64,000 nucleotides of DNA from Arthrobacter crystallopoietes (GTDB lineage Bacteria; Actinomycetota; Actinomycetes; Actinomycetales; Micrococcaceae): positions 4,278,001 to 4,342,000 of the forward strand of contig NZ_CP072014.1 in assembly GCF_017603825.1 (NCBI RefSeq). Direction: 5' to 3'. A program made the position numbers and the translations under genes. The notes beneath the pieces are model-generated. The model made no database searches. It had not been told where the DNA came from and saw nothing but the letters and a program-made list of their open reading frames with translations. Numbering within the stretch: the first letter of the stretch is position 1; every line of letters starts with the position of its first letter. This document shows positions 32,012 through 40,283 of this stretch, piece after piece.

Positions 32012-33775
32012 TTAGGAGTTCTTTACGCCGACGGCGCTTTTGTTATTGTCTGCCTGCTGGTCCTGGTTGGCCAGCCATTCCTTCTCGAAGAGTTTGCGCA
32101 GGGCCGCGGATTCGCCTTCCAGCCTGGGGTCTTCGCCACGGGCCAGCAGTCCCCACTCAACCATGGTCCGGCCGTCCTCGTGGGTACCGGCACGAACCCA
32201 GACGCGGCGGCGGCCGATGAACAGGGAGGCGCTCAGGCCGATAATGGCGAGCGTTGAGAACACCAACGCGCCGGCCTGGCCCGGGTCGTGGTCGACGTCC
32301 AGGGCGACGTAGCGCTTCAGTCCGTCGAAGGTGACGCTGCCCAGTCCGTTCGGCAGCTCGTAGCTTTCGTAGGCGCCTAGGGAGAATTCGCCTGCTTCGT
32401 CTTCGCCGTCGCTCATCGATGTCAGGGTGGAAGTGTCGAGCACAAAGACGTTCTTCGGGTCGCCTTCGTCCAGGCCGAGGTCGCCGTAGTAACCGTTCAG
32501 GTAGAGCCGAGGGTTGAACGGATCCGGGTCGCTGCCTACGGCCACGCCATCGGAACCTTCCACCGCGGTGGGCAGGAAGAAGCCCACAAATCCCAGCTGT
32601 TCCGGCTGGGCGTCCGGGACCTTAATGACCATGGTCGAGGTGTAAGCGCCGTCGTTCGGCACCGACACCACGGGACCCTGCAACGCGATGTTGCCGTCGC
32701 CGTCGCGGATCGTCACGACCGGTGCATAGCCGTTGCCGACCAGGTACACGCTCGTTCCGCCAATGGACAGCGGTTCGTTGACCTTCAGGGTCTGCTGTTC
32801 CGGTTCCGCCTCGGGCGATTCCTTGGTGGTCAGGACCGCAGTGAAGTCCAACGGCTGGCCGTAGTGGGTGTCCGATTCACGGTCGAAGACCACGTCGAAG
32901 CTGTCCAGCTGCAGCGAATACGGCTCCAGCTGGTCCTCGTGGAAATTGCTGCCCGGGGAGAAGTTGTCGTAACCCACCAAAGTGTTGACGAAGGACTCGC
33001 CTTCGACAATGATCTTTTGACCGCGGTAGCCGAACAGCCCGCCCACGGCGACGGAGACCAGGACACCGATCAGCGAGACGTGGAAGACCAGATTGCCGAT
33101 TTCCTTCAGGAAGCCGCGCTCGGCACCCACGGAAGGCATCGCGCCGTCCTTGCCGCGCACCTCTACCCGGTATCCGCGGCGCTTGAGCAGCCGGGCGGCA
33201 TCGTCGACGGCGGATTCGCGCGTGACTTCCAGGTTTGACGGCAGCGCCATCGAACCGTATTCCGGCAGCCGGGAGAGCCGGCGCGGGGTCCGCGGCGGCT
33301 GGGAGCGCATGGCCTTCCAGTGCTGGATGGCGCGCGGGACCACACAGCCGATCAGGGAAATGAACAGCAGCAGGTAGATCGCCGAGAACCAGACCGACGA
33401 GTAGACGTCGAACAGCTGGAAACGGTCCAGCCAGGGACCGGTTTCCGGGTTGTCAGTGATGTATTGGGTGACGACCGCGGGATTCGCCGGCCGCTGCGGG
33501 AACAGCGAGCCCGGCACTGCGGCGACGGCCAGCAGCAGCAGCAGGAACAGCGCGGTGCGCATGCTCGTCAACTGGGTCCAGATCCAGCGCAAGGTGCCGA
33601 CGAAACCCAAGGCGGGCAGGGCGACGTCGTTCTTCGCCGAAGGCATTTTGTCCTTCATCGCCGGGCCCCACCCGCGGGCGGCATCCGCCTTGCCCGCGGG
33701 CCCTGCCTGCTCCGTGCCAGGGGTCGGGGGTGTCTCGGACGCGGGCGTCTCGGGAGTCTTAGGTGTTTCGCTCAT
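32012..33775 (-). CDS. resB: Cytochrome c biogenesis protein ResB
   Basis: A 587-residue ResB protein. An N-terminal polar Pro/Thr-rich segment precedes three membrane helices (TALFLLLLLAVAAVPGSLF and others), then a large extracytoplasmic domain and a last membrane helix (ALVFSTLAIIGLSASLFIG). It is the partner of CcsB in the haem synthetase. Its ATG overlaps the ccdA stop by one base. Confidence 0.92.
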   Translation of the reverse strand: MSETPKTPETPASETPPTPGTEQAGPAGKADAARGWGPAMKDKMPSAKNDVALPALGFVGTLRWIWTQLTSMRTALFLLLLLAVAAVPGSLFPQRPANPAVVTQYITDNPETGPWLDRFQLFDVYSSVWFSAIYLLLFISLIGCVVPRAIQHWKAMRSQPPRTPRRLSRLPEYGSMALPSNLEVTRESAVDDAARLLKRRGYRVEVRGKDGAMPSVGAERGFLKEIGNLVFHVSLIGVLVSVAVGGLFGYRGQKIIVEGESFVNTLVGYDNFSPGSNFHEDQLEPYSLQLDSFDVVFDRESDTHYGQPLDFTAVLTTKESPEAEPEQQTLKVNEPLSIGGTSVYLVGNGYAPVVTIRDGDGNIALQGPVVSVPNDGAYTSTMVIKVPDAQPEQLGFVGFFLPTAVEGSDGVAVGSDPDPFNPRLYLNGYYGDLGLDEGDPKNVFVLDTSTLTSMSDGEDEAGEFSLGAYESYELPNGLGSVTFDGLKRYVALDVDHDPGQAGALVFSTLAIIGLSASLFIGRRRVWVRAGTHEDGRTMVEWGLLARGEDPRLEGESAALRKLFEKEWLANQDQQADNNKSAVGVKNS

Positions 33776-34563
33776 CAGATGGGGAGCCTCACTTCATTTG
33801 CGAACCAGTCCTGCAATTGCGTTACCCAGGTTCCCCACATCCCGCTGGCCATCAGCACACCGAGAACAACCAGCAGTGCCCCGCCTGCCCGCTGCAGGAA
33901 CAGGCGGTGCTTGCGGAAGAATGCCATGGCGCCCATGCCCCGCCGCACGCCGAGCGCGATCAGCAGGAACGGTATGCCGAGCCCCAGGCAGTACACAAAG
34001 GCCAGGAAGGCGCCCTTGGTCGCGTCGGCGCCGCCGGAATATGCCAACGCCTGGACGGCGGAGAAGGTGGGTCCGATGCACGGCGCCCAGCCCAGGCCGA
34101 AGGTCATCCCAAGCACCGGGGCGCCCCAGAGCCCGGCCGGCGGGCGGGAATGGATCTTGCGGTCGCGCTGGAACCAGGACAGTCCGCCCATGAAGATCAC
34201 GCCCATCGCAATAACGACGACGCCGAGCGCCTGCGTGACCCACGCGGCTTCCGATCCCTTCAGCCAGGCTCCCAGTTGCCCGAACACCGCTCCGATGGCC
34301 ACGAAGACAATGGAGAAGCCGAGCACAAACAGGCCGATGCCGGCAAGCATCCGCCCGCGGCGCTGGCGTTCCAGATCCACGCCGGTCAGTCCGGTGACGT
34401 AGCCCAGATAGCCCGGCACCAGGGGCAGGACGCACGGGGACAGGAAAGACACCAGCCCCGCCAGCATGGCCACGGGGATGGCCAGCAGGACGGAACCGTT
34501 CAGGACGGTGTCGCCGAAGGCGCTGCCGATGCTCAGGGGGACGTAGGCCGCAGTCAGTTCCAC
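33775..34563 (-). CDS. ccdA: Cytochrome c biogenesis protein CcdA, thiol-disulfide electron transfer
   Basis: A 262-residue DsbD-like membrane protein with six or more membrane segments. The redox Cys pair is in FLSPCVLPLVPGYLG and GWAPCIGPTFS. It carries electrons from cytoplasmic thioredoxin to the extracytoplasmic thioredoxin-like ResA, keeping apocytochrome haem-binding cysteines reduced. It lies two bases from resA. Confidence 0.95.
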   Translation of the reverse strand: MELTAAYVPLSIGSAFGDTVLNGSVLLAIPVAMLAGLVSFLSPCVLPLVPGYLGYVTGLTGVDLERQRRGRMLAGIGLFVLGFSIVFVAIGAVFGQLGAWLKGSEAAWVTQALGVVVIAMGVIFMGGLSWFQRDRKIHSRPPAGLWGAPVLGMTFGLGWAPCIGPTFSAVQALAYSGGADATKGAFLAFVYCLGLGIPFLLIALGVRRGMGAMAFFRKHRLFLQRAGGALLVVLGVLMASGMWGTWVTQLQDWFANEVRLPI

Positions 34564-34565
34564 GG

Positions 34566-35180
34566 TCAGGCGGCCGCTGTGTCTCTGATCAGCGCTTTCA
34601 GCGTGCCCTTGTCCGCGACGCCCAGGATGCGGGCAGCTACCCGGCCTTTCTTGTCGAGCACGAGCGTGGTGGGGACGGCCTGCGGCGGGACGTAGTTGGT
34701 CATCGCCAGCAGGATGCCGCCGTCCTTATCTTGAAAACTGGGGTAGGTCACGCCGAAATTGCGCTCGAAGGCTTCCGCCGTTGCCCGTTCGTCGCGGATG
34801 TTCACGCCGTAGAACTGCGCCTTGTCGGCGAACTCCTCGCTCAAGGCCTGCAGGTCCGGGGCTTCCAGCCGGCACGGTGCACATGCGGCGTACCAGAAGT
34901 TGAGCACAGTGACCTGGCCGGCGAAATCGGCGGCCTCCACGGTGGTTCCGTCGAAGAGTTTCCCGGAGAGCTGGACCGGTTCACCGCGGGTGGCGGCGTC
35001 GTATTCGGTCACCGAGCCGTCCCCGGCGATGTAGTTTTTGTTATCGCCGGCATTGGCCTGCTGGGCGAGGGAATCCTCCACCGTGCAGGCGGCCAGGGGC
35101 AGGGCAAAGACCAGTCCCGCACCAAGCTTGAGCAGGGAACGACGGTTGAACGGCTGGGGTGTTTGGGCAGTCACAATCAC
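34566..35180 (-). CDS. resA: Thioredoxin-like lipoprotein ResA/TlpA
   Basis: A 204-residue extracytoplasmic thiol-disulfide oxidoreductase. The N-terminus has a lipoprotein signal (LVFALPLAACTVEDS, Cys of the lipobox), and the active site is the CXXC in ACAPCRLEAPDL within the thioredoxin/AhpC-like fold. It reduces the CXXCH cysteines of apocytochrome c. It is the first gene of the operon; the start is GTG 35180 or the GTG two codons downstream. Confidence 0.93.
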   Translation of the reverse strand: MIVTAQTPQPFNRRSLLKLGAGLVFALPLAACTVEDSLAQQANAGDNKNYIAGDGSVTEYDAATRGEPVQLSGKLFDGTTVEAADFAGQVTVLNFWYAACAPCRLEAPDLQALSEEFADKAQFYGVNIRDERATAEAFERNFGVTYPSFQDKDGGILLAMTNYVPPQAVPTTLVLDKKGRVAARILGVADKGTLKALIRDTAAA

Positions 35181-35234
35181 ACTTTTCTTCGTGGGCTGGG
35201 AAGTATCCCACTTCTACAACGCGTAGTAATTCTA

Positions 35235-35897
35235 TTACGCTCCCGGGATATTCGCCGCACCGGGCAAAAGGTCGGCGCTGGGCTCGCAATATTCGACCCC
35301 GACGAGGCGTTCGCCGTCGAACTTCAGGCTGGTTACCGAGGTCAAAGTACATTGCCGGCGGCGGGGGTCGTGCCACAGCCTGCGTTGTTCCGCTGCCAGC
35401 CGCGTCACCCAGATGGGCAACTGATGGCTCACCAGCACTGCTTCGGCACCTTCTCCGCCGCGTTCGACGGCGGCGTGCCGGGCATCCTGGACCGCTGCCA
35501 TGACCCGGGCGACCTGTCCGGAGTAGGGCTCCCCCCAGGACGGCAGCATCGGATTGCGCAGGTACCTCCAGTGCCGCGGATCCCGCAGGTGCCGTTTAAC
35601 GTCGGAGAGGCCCTCGAAGTGGTTCTCGGCTTCGATAATCCGCTCGTCGGTCACGATCTCCAGGCCCAACGCCGCGGCAGTTGGCTGAGCCGTCTCCTGT
35701 GCGCGGGTAAGCGGAGAGGCCACCAGATAGCTGATCTTGGCACCACCTTCGACCCGCTGGGCGAAGAAGTCCGCCGCCCGCTGGGCCATCTCACGTCCGA
35801 GCTCGGAGAGACGGAAATTAGGCAGCCGGCCATAGAGGACGCGGTCCGGATTATGGACCTCGCCGTGGCGGAGTAAATGCACAGTGGATAGGGGCAT
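35235..35897 (-). CDS. Histidine phosphatase family (phosphoglycerate mutase-like) protein
   Basis: A 220-residue protein with the phosphohistidine motif LLRHGEVHNP and a second His in VLVSHQLPIW. Such enzymes remove phosphate from small metabolites. ATG 35897 (MPLSTV) was chosen over 35954 because the longer N-terminus has no domain content. It is 54 bases upstream of resA on the same strand, the same position as the corresponding gene I recall in Mycobacterium; it may be co-transcribed. Confidence 0.88.
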   Translation of the reverse strand: MPLSTVHLLRHGEVHNPDRVLYGRLPNFRLSELGREMAQRAADFFAQRVEGGAKISYLVASPLTRAQETAQPTAAALGLEIVTDERIIEAENHFEGLSDVKRHLRDPRHWRYLRNPMLPSWGEPYSGQVARVMAAVQDARHAAVERGGEGAEAVLVSHQLPIWVTRLAAEQRRLWHDPRRRQCTLTSVTSLKFDGERLVGVEYCEPSADLLPGAANIPGA

Positions 35898-36021
35898 GGT
35901 CTTAATTCTCTCAAAGTCAAGGGGATTGCCCAAAGCCGGAGGGCGTGGCAACAATGGGCACTGAGTGAAGATCTGCTGCTCAGCCCTGATGGAATCGTTT
36001 TTCCCACCTAAGGAGATCGTT

Positions 36022-36567
36022 ATGACATTGCCCCAAGGTCTGGCTCAAGGCGTCTGGACTCTCGACCTGGCGCACAGTGAAATCGGCTTCACCGTCCGCC
36101 ACGCCGGAATCAGCAAGGTCCGCGGCCGTTTCACAGATGCAACGGCCGAGGCACGTGTTGGCGAGTCGCTCGCGGAGTCCACTCTGCACGCCACGGTCAA
36201 TACAGCCAGTTTCGAGTCCGGCGACGCCAACCGCGATGCCCATGTCAAGGGACCTGACTTCTTCGACGTCGAGGAGTTCCCGGAAATGACTTTCGTCGCC
36301 ACAGGCGTCGAAGGCGACGGCGAGGACTACACCGTTACCGGCGACCTGACGATCCGCGGCACGACCAAGCCGGTGGAAGTCGAGGTGGAGTTCACCGGCG
36401 TGGCTGTCGATCCGTTCGGGGCGACCAGGGCCGGGTTCACCGGTGAAACCGAAATCAGCCGTAAGGAGTTCGGCCTGACCTGGAACGCGGCGCTGGAGGC
36501 CGGCGGCGTGTTGGTCAGCGACAAGGTGAAGATCAACCTGGATGCGGCACTGGTCAAGCAGGCCTGA
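36022..36567 (+). CDS. YceI family protein, lipid/isoprenoid-binding type
   Basis: A 181-residue lipocalin-like YceI protein: WTLDLAHSEIGFTVRHAGISKVRGRF, DFFDVEEFPEMTF, GDLTIRGTTKPVEVEVEF and SRKEFGLTWN are the family repeats. ATG 36022 has AAGGAG six bases upstream. No signal peptide is seen, so a cytoplasmic role is likely. A terminator follows. Ligand unknown; isoprenoid quinone binding is known for relatives. Confidence 0.9.
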   Translation: MTLPQGLAQGVWTLDLAHSEIGFTVRHAGISKVRGRFTDATAEARVGESLAESTLHATVNTASFESGDANRDAHVKGPDFFDVEEFPEMTFVATGVEGDGEDYTVTGDLTIRGTTKPVEVEVEFTGVAVDPFGATRAGFTGETEISRKEFGLTWNAALEAGGVLVSDKVKINLDAALVKQA

Positions 36568-36589
36568 GCTGCCCGATCCGATGCATGGA

Positions 36590-36625
36590 TTTGCCCGGCC
36601 GGGACAGCTGTTCCGGCCGGGCAAA
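36590..36625 (+). terminator. Terminator after the YceI gene
   Basis: A perfect 13-pair stem (36590-36602 with 36613-36625) whose arms start TTTGCCC and end GGGCAAA, 22 bases after the YceI stop. Confidence 0.8.
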
Positions 36626-36757
36626 ATCATCCTTCAGAGCTAGTCCCTGCCGGTATGTCTGCGCTGTAGGGTTGCAGTAGGAGCTGTCCTGTTCTGCCTT
36701 GTCAACGCGGTACCGGCGGCTATCTGCAGTGTCGATCGACAGAAGAAGGATGCGACC

Positions 36758-37549
36758 ATGTCCACTCCCGCAAACAATCCAAATCCGTCCGAGAAACCGG
36801 ACCAGCAACCGGGACAGTCCGGCGAGAACGGCGACGTCGCACCCCGCTACGGACAGAACTCGCCCTACGGCCAAAACACGCCGCAGTACGGACAGAACTC
36901 GCCCTACGGCCAGCAGCCCGGCCAGCCCGGCCAGCCCGGCCAGTACAGCCCCTACGGACAAAACCAGCCGTACGGACAACAGCCCTATGGCCAGAACGCC
37001 CCGTCTCCGTACGGGTACCAGAATGCACAGCCCGGCCAGTACAGCTATCCGAGCAGCCAGCCCCAAGGCGGTGCAGGGAAGCCCGAAGCTCCCAAAGAAG
37101 TCATGATCGCTTTCTGGCTGATCATCGCGGCGGCCGCGCTGACCGCTATCGAGATCATCATTTCTTTGGCAACCATGGACACTGTGCTTGCCCAGCTGGC
37201 GGATGATCCGGCTGTCCGGGATGCTGTGGCCCAGACTGGCGGCCAGATCAGCGAACAGGAATTCATCGACATGGCCAGCGGTATGGCCGGCGTGGTCATG
37301 GTCGTCGTCGGGCTTATCGGCATCGGACTTTATCTGATGGTTGCCTTCGGTGTAAAGGCCGGCAAGAACTGGGCCCGGATTACGGGTACGGTGTTCGCCG
37401 CGCTGTCCCTGCTCGGCATTATTCCGTTTGGACTGCACACCCTGACGATCCTGCTCGGCATTGCCGCCGTCGTGCTGCTGTTCATGCCGCCGTCGAGCAA
37501 CTTCTTCAAGGCAGTGGCGGCACGCAAGTTCGGCATCTACGGCCGCTGA
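36758..37549 (+). CDS. Membrane protein with YGQ/PGQ-rich low-complexity N-terminus
   Basis: A 263-residue protein. Residues about 28-100 are a Pro/Gln/Gly/Tyr-rich region with tandem YGQNSPYGQ-, QPGQPGQ- and QPYGQN-type units. The C-terminal half has about four membrane segments (VMIAFWLIIAAAALTAIEII, GVVMVVVGLIGIGLYLMV, TGTVFAALSLLGIIPFG, LTILLGIAAVVLLFM). Similar domains are seen in actinobacterial proteins of unknown role. The disordered region may mediate protein contacts at the cell surface or in the cytoplasm. RBS AAGGA lies eight bases before ATG. It is convergent with rex, six bases apart. Confidence 0.75.
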   Translation: MSTPANNPNPSEKPDQQPGQSGENGDVAPRYGQNSPYGQNTPQYGQNSPYGQQPGQPGQPGQYSPYGQNQPYGQQPYGQNAPSPYGYQNAQPGQYSYPSSQPQGGAGKPEAPKEVMIAFWLIIAAAALTAIEIIISLATMDTVLAQLADDPAVRDAVAQTGGQISEQEFIDMASGMAGVVMVVVGLIGIGLYLMVAFGVKAGKNWARITGTVFAALSLLGIIPFGLHTLTILLGIAAVVLLFMPPSSNFFKAVAARKFGIYGR

Positions 37550-37555
37550 CGTTTC

Positions 37556-38284
37556 CTACTGTGCCTTGCGGGCGCGGGTTTCGGAGTCCAGCTCCGATTC
37601 CTGCGCCCGTTGTGCGTGGTAGGCCAGGATCTGCAACTCGGTGGCCATGTCGACCTTCCGCACCTGCACGTGCGGCGGCACCTGCAGCACAACGGGAGCG
37701 AAGCTCAGGATGCTGGTGATTCCGGCAGCGACGAGCTTGTCGCAGAGTTCCTGTGCCACACGGCCCGGAACGGCCAGCACGACCATGTTCGCGCCGGTCC
37801 GGTGCAGCACGGTTTCCAGGTCGGCCGTGTTGTGGATTTTCAGACCGCCGATCTCGGTTCCGATGATCGACGGGTCAGCATCGAAGATGGCCGCAACTTC
37901 GAATCCACGCGTGGTGAAACCCGAATAACCTGCCAGAGCCCTGCCGAGGTTACCGGCGCCGATGATGGCGACGCGCCATTCCTGGGTCAGCCCCAGCCGG
38001 GCGGAAATGGTCCGCGTCAGCAGCTGCACGTCATAGCCGACGCCGCGCGTGCCGTAGGAGCCGAGGTAGGACAGATCTTTGCGGAGCATTGGGGATTTGA
38101 CCCCGGCGGCTTCGGCGAGTTCCTCCGATGAGGCACGCTCCACCCCCTCGGCGAGCAGAGAGTTCAGGGCTCGCAAGTAGATCGTCAGCCGCGCAACAGA
38201 CGCCGGCGGAATAGTGCGGCCCGAACTTTCGGGATTCCCAGCGGTACCGGGAAGATCCTGCGTGGTCACGATGTGGCTCTCCAT
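37556..38284 (-). CDS. rex: Redox-sensing transcriptional repressor Rex
   Basis: Rex senses the NADH/NAD ratio and represses respiratory genes. The protein of about 242 residues has the winged HTH (IPPASVARLTIYLRALNSLL, ASSEELAEAAGVKSPMLRKD, YGTRGVGYDVQLL) and a Rossmann domain (AIIGAGNLGRALAGYSGF) with the C-terminal swapping helix. ATG 38284 was kept, but a GTG five codons downstream (38269) has GGAGAG seven bases upstream and may be the real start. It sits beside a glutaredoxin-like gene on the same strand. Confidence 0.93.
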   Translation of the reverse strand: MESHIVTTQDLPGTAGNPESSGRTIPPASVARLTIYLRALNSLLAEGVERASSEELAEAAGVKSPMLRKDLSYLGSYGTRGVGYDVQLLTRTISARLGLTQEWRVAIIGAGNLGRALAGYSGFTTRGFEVAAIFDADPSIIGTEIGGLKIHNTADLETVLHRTGANMVVLAVPGRVAQELCDKLVAAGITSILSFAPVVLQVPPHVQVRKVDMATELQILAYHAQRAQESELDSETRARKAQ

Positions 38285-38344
38285 TGCTAGCTGTAGTCCC
38301 ACTTTAGGCGCTGGGCAAAACGGCAACCAATCGGCTCTGCTGGA

Positions 38345-38608
38345 TCAGGACGTCAGCAGGCGCCGCAGCCTCTCGGGGTCGATGCGCCAGAAATCTCGCT
38401 GCACGCCGTCGATCATGACCACCGGAATCTCCTCGGCGAACCGCCGTTCCAGCTCCGGATCCTCCAGAATGGACTTCTCCTGCCATTCCAGGCCAAGGTC
38501 ATCGGCAACTGCCGAGACAGTTTCCCGGGCCGCTTCACAAAGGTGGCAGTCCGGCTTGGTGAGCAGCACCAGTTCATGGCTAGGGCAGGGAGCAGCTGAA
38601 TCCGTCAT
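38345..38608 (-). CDS. Glutaredoxin-like small protein (DUF836 type)
   Basis: An 87-residue thioredoxin-fold protein with the CXXC motif in TKPDCHLCEAARETV and a cis-Pro region IPVVMIDG. Members act as small oxidoreductases. ATG 38608 is supported by TACGTT seven bases upstream (leaderless type); a TTG three codons earlier is possible. It lies 60 bases upstream of rex on the same strand. Confidence 0.88.
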   Translation of the reverse strand: MTDSAAPCPSHELVLLTKPDCHLCEAARETVSAVADDLGLEWQEKSILEDPELERRFAEEIPVVMIDGVQRDFWRIDPERLRRLLTS

Positions 38609-38615
38609 AGCTAAC

Positions 38616-38621
38616 AACGTA
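38616..38621 (-). promoter_or_regulatory. Candidate leaderless -10 element for the glutaredoxin gene
   Basis: On the minus strand TACGTT is followed by seven bases (GTTAGCT) and ATG 38608. Confidence 0.4.
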
Positions 38622-38703
38622 ACCCCACCGGGTCAGGAGTCAATAACCAGACACTGCCCGCCCTCCTCCACAGGGCGGCTCGGCTTCGATGCCTCCGGCT
38701 CGT

Positions 38704-38709
38704 TAGACT
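38704..38709 (+). promoter_or_regulatory. Candidate leaderless -10 element for the HAD hydrolase gene
   Basis: TAGACT, six bases (CGAGAC), then ATG 38716; no Shine-Dalgarno sequence. Confidence 0.5.
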
Positions 38710-38715
38710 CGAGAC

Positions 38716-39534
38716 ATGCCCTCAGCCGCCACAGGTCCTGCCCACCGAAAGCCTGATCCCTCCGGCGCAGAAACCGGGGCCGCGTTTTTCGACGTCGACA
38801 ATACTTTGATGCGCGGGGCAAGCCTGTTCCATGTGGGGCGCAAGATGTACCAACGCGGCGCCTTCCGGATGCGCGACGTTGCGGGGTTCGCCATCAAGCA
38901 GGGAAAGTTCCTATGGCGCGGGGAAAACCTGAAGGACATCCAGTCTGTCCGCGATACCGCTATGGCGCTCGGCGCCGGGCTGATGGTGACGGATGTGAAG
39001 GCCCTGGGCGAGGAAGTCTATGACGAGATCATCGCCTCCAAGATCTGGCCTGGCACCCGCGCCCTCGCGGACCAGCATCTGCGCGCCGGCCGCAAGGTGT
39101 GGCTGGTGACCGCCACTCCCCTGACCGTCGCGGAAGTCATCGCTGACCGGCTGGGCCTGGACGGGGCTTTGGGTACCGTGGCGGAAATTGCCGACGGCGC
39201 TTACACCGGCGCCCTCGTCGGTGAAATCCTGCATGGGCCGGCCAAGGCCTACGCCGTCGCCGAACTCGCCAAGCTGGAAGGGCTGGAGCTGGGGAACTGC
39301 TGGGCCTACAGCGATTCCTACAATGATGTTCCGCTGCTGTCGCTGGTGGGCAATCCGGTGGCTATCAATCCGGACGCGAGGCTGCGCCGGCACGCCCGGG
39401 AACGCAACTGGCCGATCTACGACTTCCGCAGCGGCCGCAAGGCTGCAACCCTGGGACTCAAAGCCGCCACCGGCGCTGGCGCCGTGTACGGGCTCTGGCG
39501 AGGGGTGCACAAGTTCCGCGGCCCACGCGGCTGA
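38716..39534 (+). CDS. HAD-IB family phosphatase, SerB1-like
   Basis: A 272-residue HAD-superfamily IB hydrolase: motif [18 protein letters not shown], motif [19 protein letters not shown] and motif [19 protein letters not shown]. The C-terminal tail is basic. Phosphoserine phosphatase-like activity is possible, but subfamily members also act on phospholipid headgroups. It is divergent from the glutaredoxin-like gene; the association of these genes with bS22 resembles Mycobacterium. Confidence 0.87.
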   Translation: MPSAATGPAHRKPDPSGAETGAAFFDVDNTLMRGASLFHVGRKMYQRGAFRMRDVAGFAIKQGKFLWRGENLKDIQSVRDTAMALGAGLMVTDVKALGEEVYDEIIASKIWPGTRALADQHLRAGRKVWLVTATPLTVAEVIADRLGLDGALGTVAEIADGAYTGALVGEILHGPAKAYAVAELAKLEGLELGNCWAYSDSYNDVPLLSLVGNPVAINPDARLRRHARERNWPIYDFRSGRKAATLGLKAATGAGAVYGLWRGVHKFRGPRG

Positions 39535-39597
39535 GCCGGCCGCTACGGCCTCCCCGCCACAGTTGCAGTTCCTAGTCCCGCACGGCTTAACGCAAAC

Positions 39598-39621
39598 GGC
39601 CCGCCAGTTACCTGGCGGACC
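39598..39621 (-). terminator. Hairpin after the bS22 gene
   Basis: CCGCCAG (39601-39607) pairs with CTGGCGG (39612-39618), with further GG/CC pairing outside. It lies 27 bases beyond the bS22 stop on the minus strand, between convergent genes. Confidence 0.55.
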
Positions 39622-39647
39622 GAGAAGCATGCTGTAAAGCGGAAGCT

Positions 39648-39746
39648 CTACTTCTTATTGCGACGCTGGTGGCGTGTCTTGCGAAGCAGTTTACGGTGCT
39701 TCTTCTTGGCCATACGCTTGCGGCGCTTCTTAATAACTGAACCCAC
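39648..39746 (-). CDS. Small basic ribosomal protein bS22 (AURKAIP1/COX24 type)
   Basis: A 32-residue ORF too short for common gene-length cut-offs: it starts GTG at 39746 and reads MGSVIKKRRKRMAKKKHRK followed by LLRKTRHQRRNKK. This matches the actinobacterial small-subunit protein bS22, a homologue of mitochondrial mS38, which binds 16S rRNA near the decoding region. GAGGAA lies four bases upstream of the GTG. Thirteen of the first twenty residues are Lys or Arg-like, as expected. It is followed by a hairpin and lies downstream of a small HTH gene, an order I recall also from Mycobacterium. Confidence 0.9.
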   Translation of the reverse strand: MGSVIKKRRKRMAKKKHRKLLRKTRHQRRNKK

Positions 39747-39923
39747 GAGTTCCTCACAAATTCACTTCGATTAACATCCGCCTGCCATAGTTTGCCCTTG
39801 AGAACAGCAGTGGCCGGCGGATTCTTACGATGACGTAAAACGTTCCTTAACAGGGTACCGCCTAAATCAGGCGACAATTTACCGCCCGTTGGCGCCCGGT
39901 CCGTTGCCCAGTTCCAAAACCGC

Positions 39924-40142
39924 CTAAGCGGTATCCGACTGGCCCTCCACAACGGCACCGCGAAGATACTGCTCGACGGCCGATTCCGGCACCCTGTAAG
40001 AGCGGCCGAAACGCACAGCAGGCATCTCTCCGGAGTGAATTAACCGGTAAACGGTCATCTTGGAAACACGCATCACTTCGGCTACTTCCGACACCGTCAA
40101 AAAGCGGACGTTCGAAAAGTTCTTCTCCTCAGCCATTTCCAA
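39924..40142 (-). CDS. Small helix-turn-helix (excisionase-like) DNA-binding protein
   Basis: A 72-residue MerR/excisionase-type wHTH protein: FLTVSEVAEVMRVSKMTVYR for the HTH, then LIHSGEMPAVRFGRSYRV and the C-terminal helix AVEQYLRG. It is the conserved actinobacterial protein found beside the bS22 gene rather than a phage excisionase, since no integrase is nearby. The start could be M1 (40142) or M3. Target unknown. Confidence 0.85.
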   Translation of the reverse strand: MEMAEEKNFSNVRFLTVSEVAEVMRVSKMTVYRLIHSGEMPAVRFGRSYRVPESAVEQYLRGAVVEGQSDTA

Positions 40143-40283
40143 AATCCTTTACTCCGGTTGGGCCGGACGGCATGCCGCCTTGCCCTGCGAGTAATTGCCG
40201 TCTAGCTAGACACTCTAGAGGGCCAAGTGACCAAAGTGAAAGTTGCCCTGTTGATTAAGCGTTACATGATAGGAGCGGCTTTT

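Noticed and set aside
39924-40142. Phage excisionase or BldC
   Set aside because: The HTH is excisionase-like, but no integrase or phage gene is near, and the sequence does not look like BldC; the bS22 neighbourhood favours the conserved actinobacterial family.
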